IMG/VR virus record: IMGVR_UViG_3300006735_005646
Span: 1 to 60,578 of that record
DNA from: a virus
Direction: 5' to 3' (one strand)
DNA length: 60,578 nucleotides
Under the pieces are notes generated by a model. That model saw only the letters and a list, made by a program, of their open reading frames with translations, had not been told where the DNA came from and ran no database searches. The position numbers and the translations under genes were made by a program. Shown piece by piece: positions 50,696-59,802 of the stretch. Each line of letters starts with the position of its first letter. Positions within the stretch are counted from its first letter, which is position 1.

Positions 50696-51422
50696 AATGT
50701 TCTAACCTTTCATATGGTTTTCTTTCTTTCAACATCGCTTCTATTCTTAACTGTTCGTGTGGAACCTTTCTCCAATCGGAATTTTCATTCCCTTCATTAT
50801 AGACATAAAGTGGTTCTGGTATGAATTGAAATCTTTCTCCAGACATTTCTAACATAGGCCACATGAAAGTTAAATCTCCGGCTGCTTTGAACCATTCACC
50901 GTCAATATCAACGAAATCATCTGGATTTATATTTAAAACTAATTCTCTTCTAAAAGTTCGCAAATGTGTTGCTCTCCAGTCTACCTTTCTAAAACTGTTT
51001 TCCCGTATAACATCATCTGGATATCTACCAAATCCATTAGTTTGATTGTCTGATGTTTTTACATACGAACCATATGTCATCCATACATCATCGTTGTAGT
51101 AATTTTCCAATGTAGAAAGAACATTTTTGTGGGGGAACCAATCATCAAAATCTAAAGTTACTATGATTGAACCTTTTTTTGCCATCATTGAACCTTCATA
51201 AACATTTTGAGTTTGATATTTTCTTTTTTCATTTCTTACTACCGTTAAATTATCATGCAACTTTTCTTGTTCTAGAAGATACTCATATGTTCCATCATCT
51301 GTCATTGCATCAATTGCAATGACATCAAAGTTTTGATAGTCTTGATGTAAAGCAGAATTCAAACAATCGGATATCCATTGTGAAGAATTGTGTCCCATCA
51401 TTAAAATAGTATAATGATTCAT
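50661..51422 (-). CDS. family 2 glycosyltransferase
   Basis: 253 aa. YTILMMGHNSSQWISDCLNS, FDVIAIDAMTDDGTYEYL, IIVTLDFDDWFPH (DxD) and LRTFRRELVLN define GT2. The 35-base overlap with the next gene is unusual. Donor and acceptor unknown. Confidence 0.82.
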   Translation of the reverse strand: MNHYTILMMGHNSSQWISDCLNSALHQDYQNFDVIAIDAMTDDGTYEYLLEQEKLHDNLTVVRNEKRKYQTQNVYEGSMMAKKGSIIVTLDFDDWFPHKNVLSTLENYYNDDVWMTYGSYVKTSDNQTNGFGRYPDDVIRENSFRKVDWRATHLRTFRRELVLNINPDDFVDIDGEWFKAAGDLTFMWPMLEMSGERFQFIPEPLYVYNEGNENSDWRKVPHEQLRIEAMLKERKPYERLEHYENKSTTTVKS

Positions 51423-52246
51423 GTCTGTTCTACCACCAAATTTAACAGTCTATTAATGATTTCATGATACTCTCCATATGGTCTTACAGAGTGTGCATCA
51501 ATGTAAAATCCATCTTTTACTTTATCTTCATGATATATCCAAGAGCCTCTATTAATTCTTCTATGATTTTCAAATGGAGGACAATGAACGTATTCTCCCG
51601 AAGAAATTAATCTGGTTAATTCCCTTGTCATCAAAACCTCATCAACATTCCAATTTAAAAGGCCTTCACCTTCCCAGTTTTCTGGGGTGTGTGTTCTATC
51701 AAGCCAAGTTCCACTTTGTTCTTTAGTTTCTTTTATACACCGTTTCACAAAATGAATAAAAGAGTCTTCTATTTTCAAAACATCCTTAAAGGATTTTCCT
51801 AATGCAATATTATAACATATTGGAAAATAATTATTTCCTTTATAATCTTCATCTACCCAAGAATATTCAGAAGATACGGATGCATTTAAATTTGTCCAGA
51901 CTGGTTTATTCTCTACCCATTCATTTATTACATTTAACCAATATTTTAACGACAACGGAAACATGTCAATATCATTTGTTATCCACAAGACATCTGGTTC
52001 ATTAATTGGATACCACATTCTTGCTAATTGTGCTTGTGTGTGAATATCAACAGATTTGTCTGGTTTTATGCTATGCACTTCTCCGAACTCATCACTTACC
52101 TCTTTTTCCCCAACATGAACTAAAACTGGAGTTATATTGAAAACCTCTTTCCATAATTTAGACATTGGTTTCCAAAAGTCAAGATAGTACGGATTATCAT
52201 CACATGAATGAATTACCTTTACATTTGGTATTGATTGTTTATTCAC
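51419..52246 (-). CDS. GT-A glycosyltransferase-like protein
   Basis: 275 aa. VLWITNDIDMFPLSLKYW contains a DxD metal motif after NVKVIHSCDDNPYYLDF; the C-terminal part has GLLNWNVDEVLMTREL and CPPFENHRRIN. Similar to GT8/GT77-type nucleotide-sugar transferases by eye. A weak late motif (TATAAATA, 52353-52360) lies inside the gene upstream. Confidence 0.55.
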   Translation of the reverse strand: MNKQSIPNVKVIHSCDDNPYYLDFWKPMSKLWKEVFNITPVLVHVGEKEVSDEFGEVHSIKPDKSVDIHTQAQLARMWYPINEPDVLWITNDIDMFPLSLKYWLNVINEWVENKPVWTNLNASVSSEYSWVDEDYKGNNYFPICYNIALGKSFKDVLKIEDSFIHFVKRCIKETKEQSGTWLDRTHTPENWEGEGLLNWNVDEVLMTRELTRLISSGEYVHCPPFENHRRINRGSWIYHEDKVKDGFYIDAHSVRPYGEYHEIINRLLNLVVEQT

Positions 52247-53075
52247 TACTAAAATTCTCTAACAAAAATTTGACTCTCTTATCATATGTGTGTCTCTTAG
52301 ACAACTCATAACCACGATTAGAGATTTCACTTACATCATCATTCTTCACTCTATTTATAAGACTTATCAAATCTTCCTGATTCCTATACATCAAACAATT
52401 TACATCATGTTCAAATCCAAGTTCTTCGTATTGGTGATTATAATTTGTCAGAAGAAGTGTTCTGCACCCAATCGTTTCAAACGATCTATAATTTATATCG
52501 TTATCAATATTCAGATTAAAGTGGCATTTGTATGAATTGATTGCCTTTACCATATCGTCACCTATTACAAAAATATCTAAGTGTAATCCGTGGGTGGATT
52601 CTAGATACTCTAATATAGTTCTTCTATTCACATAGTTTCCACAAAAACCAATGTCTATAGTTTTCTCAATCTCCGTAGGATAAATTAAAGAATCATCAAA
52701 CGCATTCGGAAACCAAGTATGGTGTTCTTCCTTGACAAAATCTTGTGTGGAGTGTAACAGATGATCGTATTCACCATCCCTAAAAACTTTTTCTACAGAT
52801 TCAATTCCTTGAACGTGTGCATCGATGCTCCAGAAAAATTTCTTGGGATTTTTAACATGTCTTAAGGAAGGAACCCAACCACTATCATACTGTTCTAAAT
52901 TTATTATCCAATCATATGATTCCCAATCTGGGGTATTGTCAAAATTTTCATGTAAATTTCCCCACACTTCACACAAATGACCTAACCTAGAAAACGATCT
53001 CTGTAAACTGAAACACTCTCTGAATTTTCTATTCTTGTCGTGATGACCATTTTCTTGTATTAGAAGTATCTTCAT
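52239..53075 (-). CDS. GT-B glycosyltransferase (CgeB-like)
   Basis: 278 aa. ILLIQENGHHDKNRKFREC, then a GxxRRTILEYLEST region, and the donor-site CHFNLNIDNDINYRSFETI with CRTLLLTNY match spore-coat CgeB-type group 1 transferases. Overlaps the next gene by 8 bases. Confidence 0.7.
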   Translation of the reverse strand: MKILLIQENGHHDKNRKFRECFSLQRSFSRLGHLCEVWGNLHENFDNTPDWESYDWIINLEQYDSGWVPSLRHVKNPKKFFWSIDAHVQGIESVEKVFRDGEYDHLLHSTQDFVKEEHHTWFPNAFDDSLIYPTEIEKTIDIGFCGNYVNRRTILEYLESTHGLHLDIFVIGDDMVKAINSYKCHFNLNIDNDINYRSFETIGCRTLLLTNYNHQYEELGFEHDVNCLMYRNQEDLISLINRVKNDDVSEISNRGYELSKRHTYDKRVKFLLENFSSE

Positions 53076-53896
53076 TTCAAATCTTTCATTATATGGGAAT
53101 ACTTTTCCCTTTCCTCTTTATTCGGAGTCCTCACTTTTCCAATATAATCATTGTCGTGATATTCTCCACAAGCAGGACATTTAAAGAAACAATGCCCAGA
53201 TCCATCTCCAAACCAATGTCCATAATTATTTTCATCGTCCTCTATTCCACTGTGCCACTCTGGAAAAGGTCCCTTATCCCAACCCTCTCCACGAAGTCTG
53301 GGAATAGGGAATGGATGTTTTTCTTCGTGTGTAAATCCATTAGGAAACCAATCATCATGAATATATGCTTCTTTCCAGAAAGAAGGATAAATGTCCTTGG
53401 ATAACCATATCTGATCAATTCCATGCTTGTTGTTTATCATCTTATAGTCGAAATCATCAATGAAGTTTTTAATTTCACAAAGTGCATGATCCTTTGCTCC
53501 CCACGCACCACCGCAAATTTCCCAACCGTGCTGACAATTATCTCGCATTATATGAATACCTTTATCAGTACCAATCCATTCTTCTACAGCAGACTTGTCT
53601 CGAACACCAATTCTAGAATCTGTGTCTCTGAAGATTGCAACACTGACATCAGGATCACTAGAGGCATAGAATCTCCAAAACATACCGTTCCATGATTCGT
53701 CTTGTTGCATTCTTACAACTTCAACATTATCCCTTGACTCTAGTTCTTCCACAGCAGATTCAGGAACATTTGGTGAAACATAAAACCTACAAATCCACCC
53801 AGGCCATTCCTTCTCTGCAATGTCTGCATTTAGTATTGCACCAAGAACATATACTACATCATTACCCCATAAACTAAATGATATTACTTTTTTCAT
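53072..53896 (-). CDS. GT-A glycosyltransferase with terminal zinc-ribbon-like tail
   Basis: 274 aa. ISFSLWGNDVVYVLGAILNA, WNGMFWRFYASSDPD, AIFRDTDSRIG (DxD) and HIMRDNCQHGWEICGG. The C-terminus has CFFKCPACGEYHDNDYIGK, a Cys/His cluster not present in its paralogue next door. Probably diverged after duplication. Confidence 0.68.
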   Translation of the reverse strand: MKKVISFSLWGNDVVYVLGAILNADIAEKEWPGWICRFYVSPNVPESAVEELESRDNVEVVRMQQDESWNGMFWRFYASSDPDVSVAIFRDTDSRIGVRDKSAVEEWIGTDKGIHIMRDNCQHGWEICGGAWGAKDHALCEIKNFIDDFDYKMINNKHGIDQIWLSKDIYPSFWKEAYIHDDWFPNGFTHEEKHPFPIPRLRGEGWDKGPFPEWHSGIEDDENNYGHWFGDGSGHCFFKCPACGEYHDNDYIGKVRTPNKEEREKYSHIMKDLK

Positions 53897-53900
53897 CTTT

Positions 53901-54761
53901 TCAACTCCAATCTGTGTAGATTAACTCGTCTCTCTTTTTTATTAAACGAGCATATTCTTCGTGTGGTTTGTCGTGTTCATCATAAACCTGACCTATGAAG
54001 TTATTCCAATCCTTTCCTCTCATTGAAGGAAATCCTGTATTAAATTCTTTATCGTGTCCTCCACGATAATAATCAAATCTTCCAGACCACGCATTGTACA
54101 TCGGATATGCATCTTGAATATGTGCTTCCTTTAGTGCAAGTGGGTATATAATTGCTCGAAGAAATCTTTGATCAATTCCCTTTGTGTGATAATTTTCAAC
54201 AGTCATTGCATTTTGTTCATGTCTTTCGGTTCTTCTCCATTCAACCAACATCCAGTTTTCTACGACTTTCTGCAAGTTTGTTGTGGGTTCTAGATTGTGT
54301 TTTTCGTAAACATCTTTGTTGATAATATCAATGAGTTCTTTTGGTTTACATCCCCACATACCACCCATGATTGGTTCGGTGTGATACGGATGATCTCTCA
54401 TGATGTGAAGACATTTTCCTGAGTTCATCCACTCTCTGGTTGCTTCATATTCTCTTGATGTTATTCTTGAATCTGTGTCTCGGAAAACAATATATTCAAT
54501 GTCTTCTTCTGTGTTTACACCATAGAATCTCCAGAACATTCCCTGCCAATCATTGGGTGTTCCTGTCATATCGACAATTTCTACATTCGAGAAAGACTTC
54601 AATCTATCCAGAGTTTCCCTTGGGACATCACTACCAATATAGAACCTAGCAGTCCAATCAGAAGGATAAACATCTGACATGAGTTCTGCATTTCTGATTG
54701 CACCAACATTATACATGGGGATATCTCCCCACAAACTAAAACTAACTATCTTCTTGGACAT
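53901..54761 (-). CDS. GT-A glycosyltransferase, paralogue of the preceding protein
   Basis: ATG at 54761 (MSKKIVSFSLWGD, 286 aa) with AGGAAAG upstream; the in-frame codons above lie inside the next gene. KIVSFSLWGDIPMYNVGAI, FRDTDSR, LHIMRDHPYHTEPIMGG parallel the neighbour closely, while the C-terminal half (NLEPTTNLQKVVENWML) is distinct. Tandem duplication is clear. Confidence 0.7.
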   Translation of the reverse strand: MSKKIVSFSLWGDIPMYNVGAIRNAELMSDVYPSDWTARFYIGSDVPRETLDRLKSFSNVEIVDMTGTPNDWQGMFWRFYGVNTEEDIEYIVFRDTDSRITSREYEATREWMNSGKCLHIMRDHPYHTEPIMGGMWGCKPKELIDIINKDVYEKHNLEPTTNLQKVVENWMLVEWRRTERHEQNAMTVENYHTKGIDQRFLRAIIYPLALKEAHIQDAYPMYNAWSGRFDYYRGGHDKEFNTGFPSMRGKDWNNFIGQVYDEHDKPHEEYARLIKKRDELIYTDWS

Positions 54762-56277
54762 GATATTCTTTCCTATGAGTTCTAGACTCTTCTTCACTGA
54801 AGTAATAATGGTATAAAACTGGTGTTGTTTGACCTGTTTGGATTATAGACTCTCTTCTGATCAACCCAGATGCTAAAAGCCTATCAGAGTAATCGGAATC
54901 TTCTCCATGATTCTTGTCTACAAATCCAATTTGACGAGCAATCGAAGTTCTCACAGGATTCAAATGGTTACAAGGTCGGTACTGTATATTGTTCTGGTCT
55001 CTGAAGTTTCCACCATATGTGTTTGCATGTTTAAATATCATAGATGGAATCCCATTTATGTAATATTTACCTGTAAATCCTACAGAGTCTAATCTTCTTT
55101 CTCTCTCTATACAATTCACAATCCATTGCACATACTTGTCGCAAATTAAATCATCATCATCTACGAAACATATAAATCTACCATTCGCAGAAAATAGAAT
55201 CTCATTTCTTTTTTGACCTACACTCTTTTCTCCACTGTCTGCATTGATCATTATCTCAACCTTGTCCATGTATTCTTGTGGAGTTTTTTCCTGAATATTC
55301 TTTAACAAGGCTTCTAACTTTTCTTTTCTTTCATTTAAGTGGCAGATACCAATCGTGAGAAGTTTTGGTTTTTTTTCGTCTTCTAGCATTCCAATCTCAC
55401 GAATGATTGCTTCTTTCACTCTATCCGAAAAAGGTCTAGAATACTCTCTTGCTCTTCTGTAGTTCTCATCAATGAATGGTTTCATTTTTTCATATGTTTC
55501 AGAAGTTATGTTGTTACAAACCTCAACAATATCCGTTTCGCTATCAACGATTATCATTCCTCTTGCATCGAAGAAGTCACCGATGTTTGGACATCCCCAA
55601 TAGATTGGAACTGTCTTTGTAATCAGTGCATCAATCAATTTCTCTGAGAAATAGTTTGTTACTGAACTACTTTCAACTGTAATGTGAAACTGAGAATCGA
55701 AAAGATACTTCTTGTCATCTTCTGGTAGAACATTCGGTGAGATTGGATGACGGGTACTGCTATAGAAAAGAGTGGGATTTTCAAATTCGCTTCTCTTTGA
55801 CCATATCTCTTTTCTCTTATCATACCCCTCTAGACTTCGTGCATGATTCGAGCATAGAAAACTAATTTCAAATCTCTTATTCTCATGCAGTTCGTCGAGA
55901 GATTCGTCGTACTCTCCAAAACTATCGGGATGATCTATTTTTCCTTTGTTTAACCATGTGGAACCATAGGGAAACATCATTGCGTTTGGACATTGTTCTA
56001 GAATTTCAACATCAGTGGTAAGAATCAAATCATACTGATTGGCATTCTTTATTACAGTTTCAATTGGTTCTCTATTTGGTGATGTGCTTGGTTCTGTTGT
56101 GTTTAAGTAAACCTTGAATACATCAGGGTTATCAAAAGGAACCTTATAGTCAACTGTTGGAAGAGTAACAAATTGGTTGTTGTGAAAACGAGAAACATGA
56201 ATCTCGACAGGGAAGTCGAAATTCATTGAGTCCTCTTCAAACATATAATGTGCATTATATACAGTCGCTTTGTTCAT
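54742..56277 (-). CDS. fused GT10-like and family 2 glycosyltransferase
   Basis: 511 aa. Residues 190-250 carry FHITVESSSVTNYFSEKLID and PIYWGCPNIGDFFDARG, the GT10 fucosyltransferase site. Residues about 300-511 form a GT2 domain (LLTIGICHLNERKEKLEALL, FICFVDDDDLICDKY). One chain could add two sugars, including fucose. A late promoter variant lies upstream. Confidence 0.78.
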   Translation of the reverse strand: MNKATVYNAHYMFEEDSMNFDFPVEIHVSRFHNNQFVTLPTVDYKVPFDNPDVFKVYLNTTEPSTSPNREPIETVIKNANQYDLILTTDVEILEQCPNAMMFPYGSTWLNKGKIDHPDSFGEYDESLDELHENKRFEISFLCSNHARSLEGYDKRKEIWSKRSEFENPTLFYSSTRHPISPNVLPEDDKKYLFDSQFHITVESSSVTNYFSEKLIDALITKTVPIYWGCPNIGDFFDARGMIIVDSETDIVEVCNNITSETYEKMKPFIDENYRRAREYSRPFSDRVKEAIIREIGMLEDEKKPKLLTIGICHLNERKEKLEALLKNIQEKTPQEYMDKVEIMINADSGEKSVGQKRNEILFSANGRFICFVDDDDLICDKYVQWIVNCIERERRLDSVGFTGKYYINGIPSMIFKHANTYGGNFRDQNNIQYRPCNHLNPVRTSIARQIGFVDKNHGEDSDYSDRLLASGLIRRESIIQTGQTTPVLYHYYFSEEESRTHRKEYHVQEDS

Positions 56278-56278
56278 A

Positions 56279-57037
56279 TTAAACCTCTACTTTTTCAGGA
56301 AGATACCAAATACCTGCTTTCTTCATACTATTTATCTTGTCGTGTGTACCCAGTCTAAAATTGCAATGAACCACACATTCATTTCCCGTGGTTGTTTCTT
56401 GACTGAAGTAGTGATGTCCGTTCGTCACAAAACTACATGGATATAAAGCAAAGTTGAAGTTAGGAATTAAATTATTTCCGAGTACATTTCTCATAATGAT
56501 TTGATCACAAGTATCCGGGTTTGAATCATTTATTGCTATTCTTGCTAACTCATAAATTTTAGTGAAGAATTCTTTTGTACCTTCAATGTTTTTTATGTTC
56601 ATAAATCCTGCACACAACTCATTTGGTCCCCCATGAGATTCAAAAACCAAAGAATCATTTGAAAAAATTACATTGATATTATACTCTTTAGAAGTAATAT
56701 CATCTGCTATCTTTAATACTTCCTCTGGATTATGTTTAAAGACAACATCACAATCTGTATATACAAAATTATATCTAGATTTAAGTTCTTCTAAGATTAT
56801 CTTTACCTTTGTTGTCATTAAAGATTTAAATTCTTTAGAACCGTATGAGTGGTATTCTTCAGAAATATAAGAATCAAAAGATTTCAATTCGCATTTAAAA
56901 TCAGACAATCCATCATTTGAGAATTCATCAAGTGTATACACAGTTATATCTTCTTCGATACCAACATTTCTGGCACTCAACAACATGTTTTTGCAGATAT
57001 CCAAGGAACCTTTGTTTGTAAATGTAATATACTTCAT
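56279..57037 (-). CDS. nucleotide-sugar transferase (GT77-like)
   Basis: 252 aa. YITFTNKGSLDICKNMLLSA, YNFVYTDCDVVFKHNPEEVL (DxD) and ELCAGFMNIK resemble GT77-type proteins. Start overlaps the end of the gene upstream. Confidence 0.65.
   Translation of the reverse strand: MKYITFTNKGSLDICKNMLLSARNVGIEEDITVYTLDEFSNDGLSDFKCELKSFDSYISEEYHSYGSKEFKSLMTTKVKIILEELKSRYNFVYTDCDVVFKHNPEEVLKIADDITSKEYNINVIFSNDSLVFESHGGPNELCAGFMNIKNIEGTKEFFTKIYELARIAINDSNPDTCDQIIMRNVLGNNLIPNFNFALYPCSFVTNGHHYFSQETTTGNECVVHCNFRLGTHDKINSMKKAGIWYLPEKVEV
56328..56335 (-). promoter_or_regulatory. T4-like late promoter, NATAAATA variant
   Basis: GATAAATA on the minus strand, 51 bases before the fused transferase ATG, inside the C-terminal part of the GT77-like gene. 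Confidence 0.5.
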
Positions 57038-58023
57038 TGTAATTCCTTTATTTTCTTTACTAGCATTTCATCTGCCATTTGTAGTTTCTTTACTCTTTCA
57101 AAATTATCTTTGATTGCATTCATTCTATCATAATACATCGAAGGAGTCAATGAATTTACGACATCATTGGCCTTTTCTATATCCTTTGGAATCTGAATAA
57201 TACCATCAGGATTGAAATATTTTCCAATATTTTTTGTTCCCCAGTAAATTGGAATTGTACCAGTTGCGAAGCAGTCAGTTATCTTTTCTGTGAAATAATC
57301 GTCACACTGAGCGTTCTCAAGGACTACAGAGAACATGTAATCATTTAGTGCTTGACTCTTATCATGCCAATCTGGTGCATTAAAAGGAAGATGACAGCCT
57401 GGATTGTGTCCAAAAGGTTTTCCTAAAATGCTTCCGTAAACATCTATAGAGGTTTCATCTGCTTTTCTCCATACTTTTCCTTTGTACTCAATATCTACGA
57501 TACCTTCTTGTTTTTTCTTAAATCTCTCATGTAAGGCATGACGAAATCTGTGTCCTTCACACATCAATTTTGAAGAGCAAATGAAAGAAACTATCTTTGA
57601 CTTTTCGTAAATTTTGTAATTCTCTTTCTTTGTCCACGGAAGATTGCTTCCTGTATAGCAGAAATGTATCTTTTCATGTCTATCCACCAGTTCTTTCTCT
57701 GGTGTGAAGATTCCATCATATACATCTATGAGTTTCTGAAACTGAACTTCATCGTCGAACATTGCTCTGATTTCAGGAATAATGGCATTTGACTCACACA
57801 ACCAGGCCCATCTTTTTTCATATTCTGGTTTTTCTATATCAATTCCTCTTGCAATGTCCATGTCCAAAAACACAACATTGTTGGTCGCTATTTGTGTCCA
57901 TTGAAAAGTTTCTGGCTTATGGTTTGAACAAGAAGACTGATGAAGACTGAATGGCGCACCAATGATACTTACCATGTCATCACCGACTTTTGGAAAGGAT
58001 TCTCTGTATTTCAACTCCATCAT
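57034..58023 (-). CDS. GT10-like fucosyltransferase, third copy
   Basis: ATG at 58023 (MMELKYRESFPKV, 329 aa) sits in an ATGA overlap with GGGAG upstream. The C-terminal half has FSVVLENAQCDDYFTEKITD and GTIPIYWGTKNIGKYFNPD, the GT10 donor-site pattern. The N-terminal region is unrelated to the other two. Probably a different acceptor. Confidence 0.72.
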   Translation of the reverse strand: MMELKYRESFPKVGDDMVSIIGAPFSLHQSSCSNHKPETFQWTQIATNNVVFLDMDIARGIDIEKPEYEKRWAWLCESNAIIPEIRAMFDDEVQFQKLIDVYDGIFTPEKELVDRHEKIHFCYTGSNLPWTKKENYKIYEKSKIVSFICSSKLMCEGHRFRHALHERFKKKQEGIVDIEYKGKVWRKADETSIDVYGSILGKPFGHNPGCHLPFNAPDWHDKSQALNDYMFSVVLENAQCDDYFTEKITDCFATGTIPIYWGTKNIGKYFNPDGIIQIPKDIEKANDVVNSLTPSMYYDRMNAIKDNFERVKKLQMADEMLVKKIKELQ

Positions 58024-58658
58024 TTTACATCTCCCGGTGATTGCCACTCAATTAAATCTTCTGCCATACCCAATTTTCGTAATGACTCTTTCTTTGACTC
58101 TGCATCTGCAAGTCCCATCGTCACACAAGTATTTTCATTCGTGTGTCCCGGCCAGATACAATACTCTGGTCCAACAAACTTCATGTTCATTTTCTTTGAA
58201 TATTCTGCAACAATACCAAACAAGGGTTCGTGATCAAAGACACCCTTGTCATTTTCAAGAATGTCCTTTGTGGTTGAAATCCACACATTCAACAGTTCTC
58301 TCGCCATTTCAGTATTACCAAAATACAAAGGAGATGCTTTAATACCAGAGAGAAGTCCATTTGCTGTAGCAACCACCATGTCAACAGATTCATCAAACTG
58401 ATCGAAAATATCAAGTGGTTTATGAACTTTGCTGTCGATATCCATCCACAGAAGTGGTCGATTTAATTCATTCAATCTGTCTAGGATGTATTGCGGTTTA
58501 CTGAGACAATTCAATTGGTATGTACCAAGAGTCTCTTTTTCTTGTATGTCATGCGGAATACCTAAAGACTTACATTCACCAATAAGTCGTTTGGCATTAT
58601 CGCTGTAATATGTTCGTTCTTCTATATCGCTATAGAAACTTATCAAAAGTGTGTTCAT
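58020..58658 (-). CDS. GT-A nucleotide-sugar transferase-like protein
   Basis: 212 aa. NELNRPLLWMDIDSKVHKPL (metal-site DID) and IKASPLYFGNTEMARELLNV with WPGHTNENTC. GT77 or GT8-like by eye. First gene after regA at the right end of the glycan island. Confidence 0.6.
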   Translation of the reverse strand: MNTLLISFYSDIEERTYYSDNAKRLIGECKSLGIPHDIQEKETLGTYQLNCLSKPQYILDRLNELNRPLLWMDIDSKVHKPLDIFDQFDESVDMVVATANGLLSGIKASPLYFGNTEMARELLNVWISTTKDILENDKGVFDHEPLFGIVAEYSKKMNMKFVGPEYCIWPGHTNENTCVTMGLADAESKKESLRKLGMAEDLIEWQSPGDVK

Positions 58659-58673
58659 AATATAAATCCATAA

Positions 58674-59078
58674 TCAACTGTTTCCTATATGATATTTAGG
58701 TATCAATTCCCAATCATCTTTATCTTTATAAGACAAAATCTTTATTTGTCCTATATTCGCCATTGGTTCTTCTTCAAACCCCTCGTCAATCACTTGCAAT
58801 AATTCCCATTCTTCTAGAAGGTCTACTATCGTGTTTCTTCTAGCAATATCATTATCTGATGTGTTGCTTTCGAGTCCATCCATTTCAAACAATTCTTTGA
58901 AGTGCATAATTGTATATCTCCCCCGTTTATGGAGGATATGACAAGATTGGTATAATTTTTTTTCTTTTCGGGATGATATTCCAATTCTCGTAAGTGTCTC
59001 TTTGATTTTCAAAAAGTCTTCTTCCGAGTTTAATTTGATTTCAACACCTAGTCCCTTAAAGATATCTTCATTTTCCAT
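58674..59078 (-). CDS. regA: RegA translational repressor
   Basis: 134 aa (T4: 122). ATG preceded by AGGAAG. The core follows T4 RegA closely: EEDFLKIKETLTRIGISS, LYQSCHILHKRGRYTIMHFK, ELFEMDGLE, RRNTIVDLLEEWELLQV and DDWELIPKYHIGNS at the C-terminus. RegA binds near start codons of early mRNAs and blocks ribosomes. In T4 the next gene is 43; here the glycan island follows. Confidence 0.94.
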   Translation of the reverse strand: MENEDIFKGLGVEIKLNSEEDFLKIKETLTRIGISSRKEKKLYQSCHILHKRGRYTIMHFKELFEMDGLESNTSDNDIARRNTIVDLLEEWELLQVIDEGFEEEPMANIGQIKILSYKDKDDWELIPKYHIGNS

Positions 59079-59123
59079 AATTTTCTTCCTATTATCACGT
59101 TTGCTGACGTAATATGTATGTAA

Positions 59124-59513
59124 TTATGGATTTATACCCCCTCCAGATAGATATAAACGCATTTCTTCTATATCTTCGGAGGTTAGAAGTGACATTATCT
59201 CTTTCGTCTTGGAGTTTGAATAGCCATAATATTCTTTCACTATGTCAAATTCATCTCCCATCTCATTCTTTACCCATTTACTGAATCTTTTTCTCTTACG
59301 AATGGCACTTTGTAGATAGTCGAATTGCATCTTCTTATCTGTTTGTGCGAATTGATTCATCTGATTAGCATGTAGGATGGTGTCTATGAAATATGAAAGA
59401 CATCGATTCACAACATACGGAGTATATCGTTTCTCTACTTGCTCATCTTCTGTATGCATGAGAGATTCTTTGGAGTAATTTATGGCGTTAAGATAATCAG
59501 TCAGTTTCATCAT
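59124..59513 (-). CDS. 62: clamp-loader subunit gp62
   Basis: 129 aa, smaller than T4 gp62 (187). TDYLNAINYSKESLM, YTPYVVNRCLSYFIDTILHA, QMNQFAQTDKKMQFDYL, RKRFSKWVKNEM and VKEYYGYSNSKTKEIMSLL match the short gp62 of cyanophage-like genomes. It is the fifth subunit of the gp44/62 loader that places the sliding clamp. Its first 17 bases overlap the co-chaperonin gene. Confidence 0.85.
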   Translation of the reverse strand: MMKLTDYLNAINYSKESLMHTEDEQVEKRYTPYVVNRCLSYFIDTILHANQMNQFAQTDKKMQFDYLQSAIRKRKRFSKWVKNEMGDEFDIVKEYYGYSNSKTKEIMSLLTSEDIEEMRLYLSGGGINP

Positions 59514-59802
59514 AAACCACTGCTACTACATGTTCTCTTTTAATAATATCAAAGTCCGCATGGAGTCCAATTCTGGATCTAGCATCGTATAGAACGGAAT
59601 CTCCCACCTCATATTTTATTGGAGCGATCTGACCAAGTGCATCTGGGACACCAGGTCCCATTGAAAGAATCTTTGCTTCTGCAAAAGAACTATCGAGGAC
59701 TTGACTTGCCTTGATAATGATACCACTATCTGTTGTTTGTTCTTTATCATAATCAGTTTTTTCGACGATAAGATAATCGCCTTGTGCTAAAATTTTACTC
59801 AT
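59497..59802 (-). CDS. GroES-like co-chaperonin (gp31-type)
   Basis: 101 aa. GDYLIVEKTDYDKEQTTDSG, EAKILSMGPG and YEVGDSVLYDAR then FDIIKREHVVAVV follow the Cpn10 fold. T4 gp31 pairs with host GroEL to fold the major capsid protein. Its place between 44 and 62 is unusual. The start overlaps the gene 44 stop. Confidence 0.85.
   Translation of the reverse strand: MSKILAQGDYLIVEKTDYDKEQTTDSGIIIKASQVLDSSFAEAKILSMGPGVPDALGQIAPIKYEVGDSVLYDARSRIGLHADFDIIKREHVVAVVYDETD

Noticed and set aside
52353-52360. TATAAATA on the minus strand inside the CgeB-like gene
   Set aside because: Exact late box but 107 bases before the next ATG and inside coding sequence; kept only as a remark.
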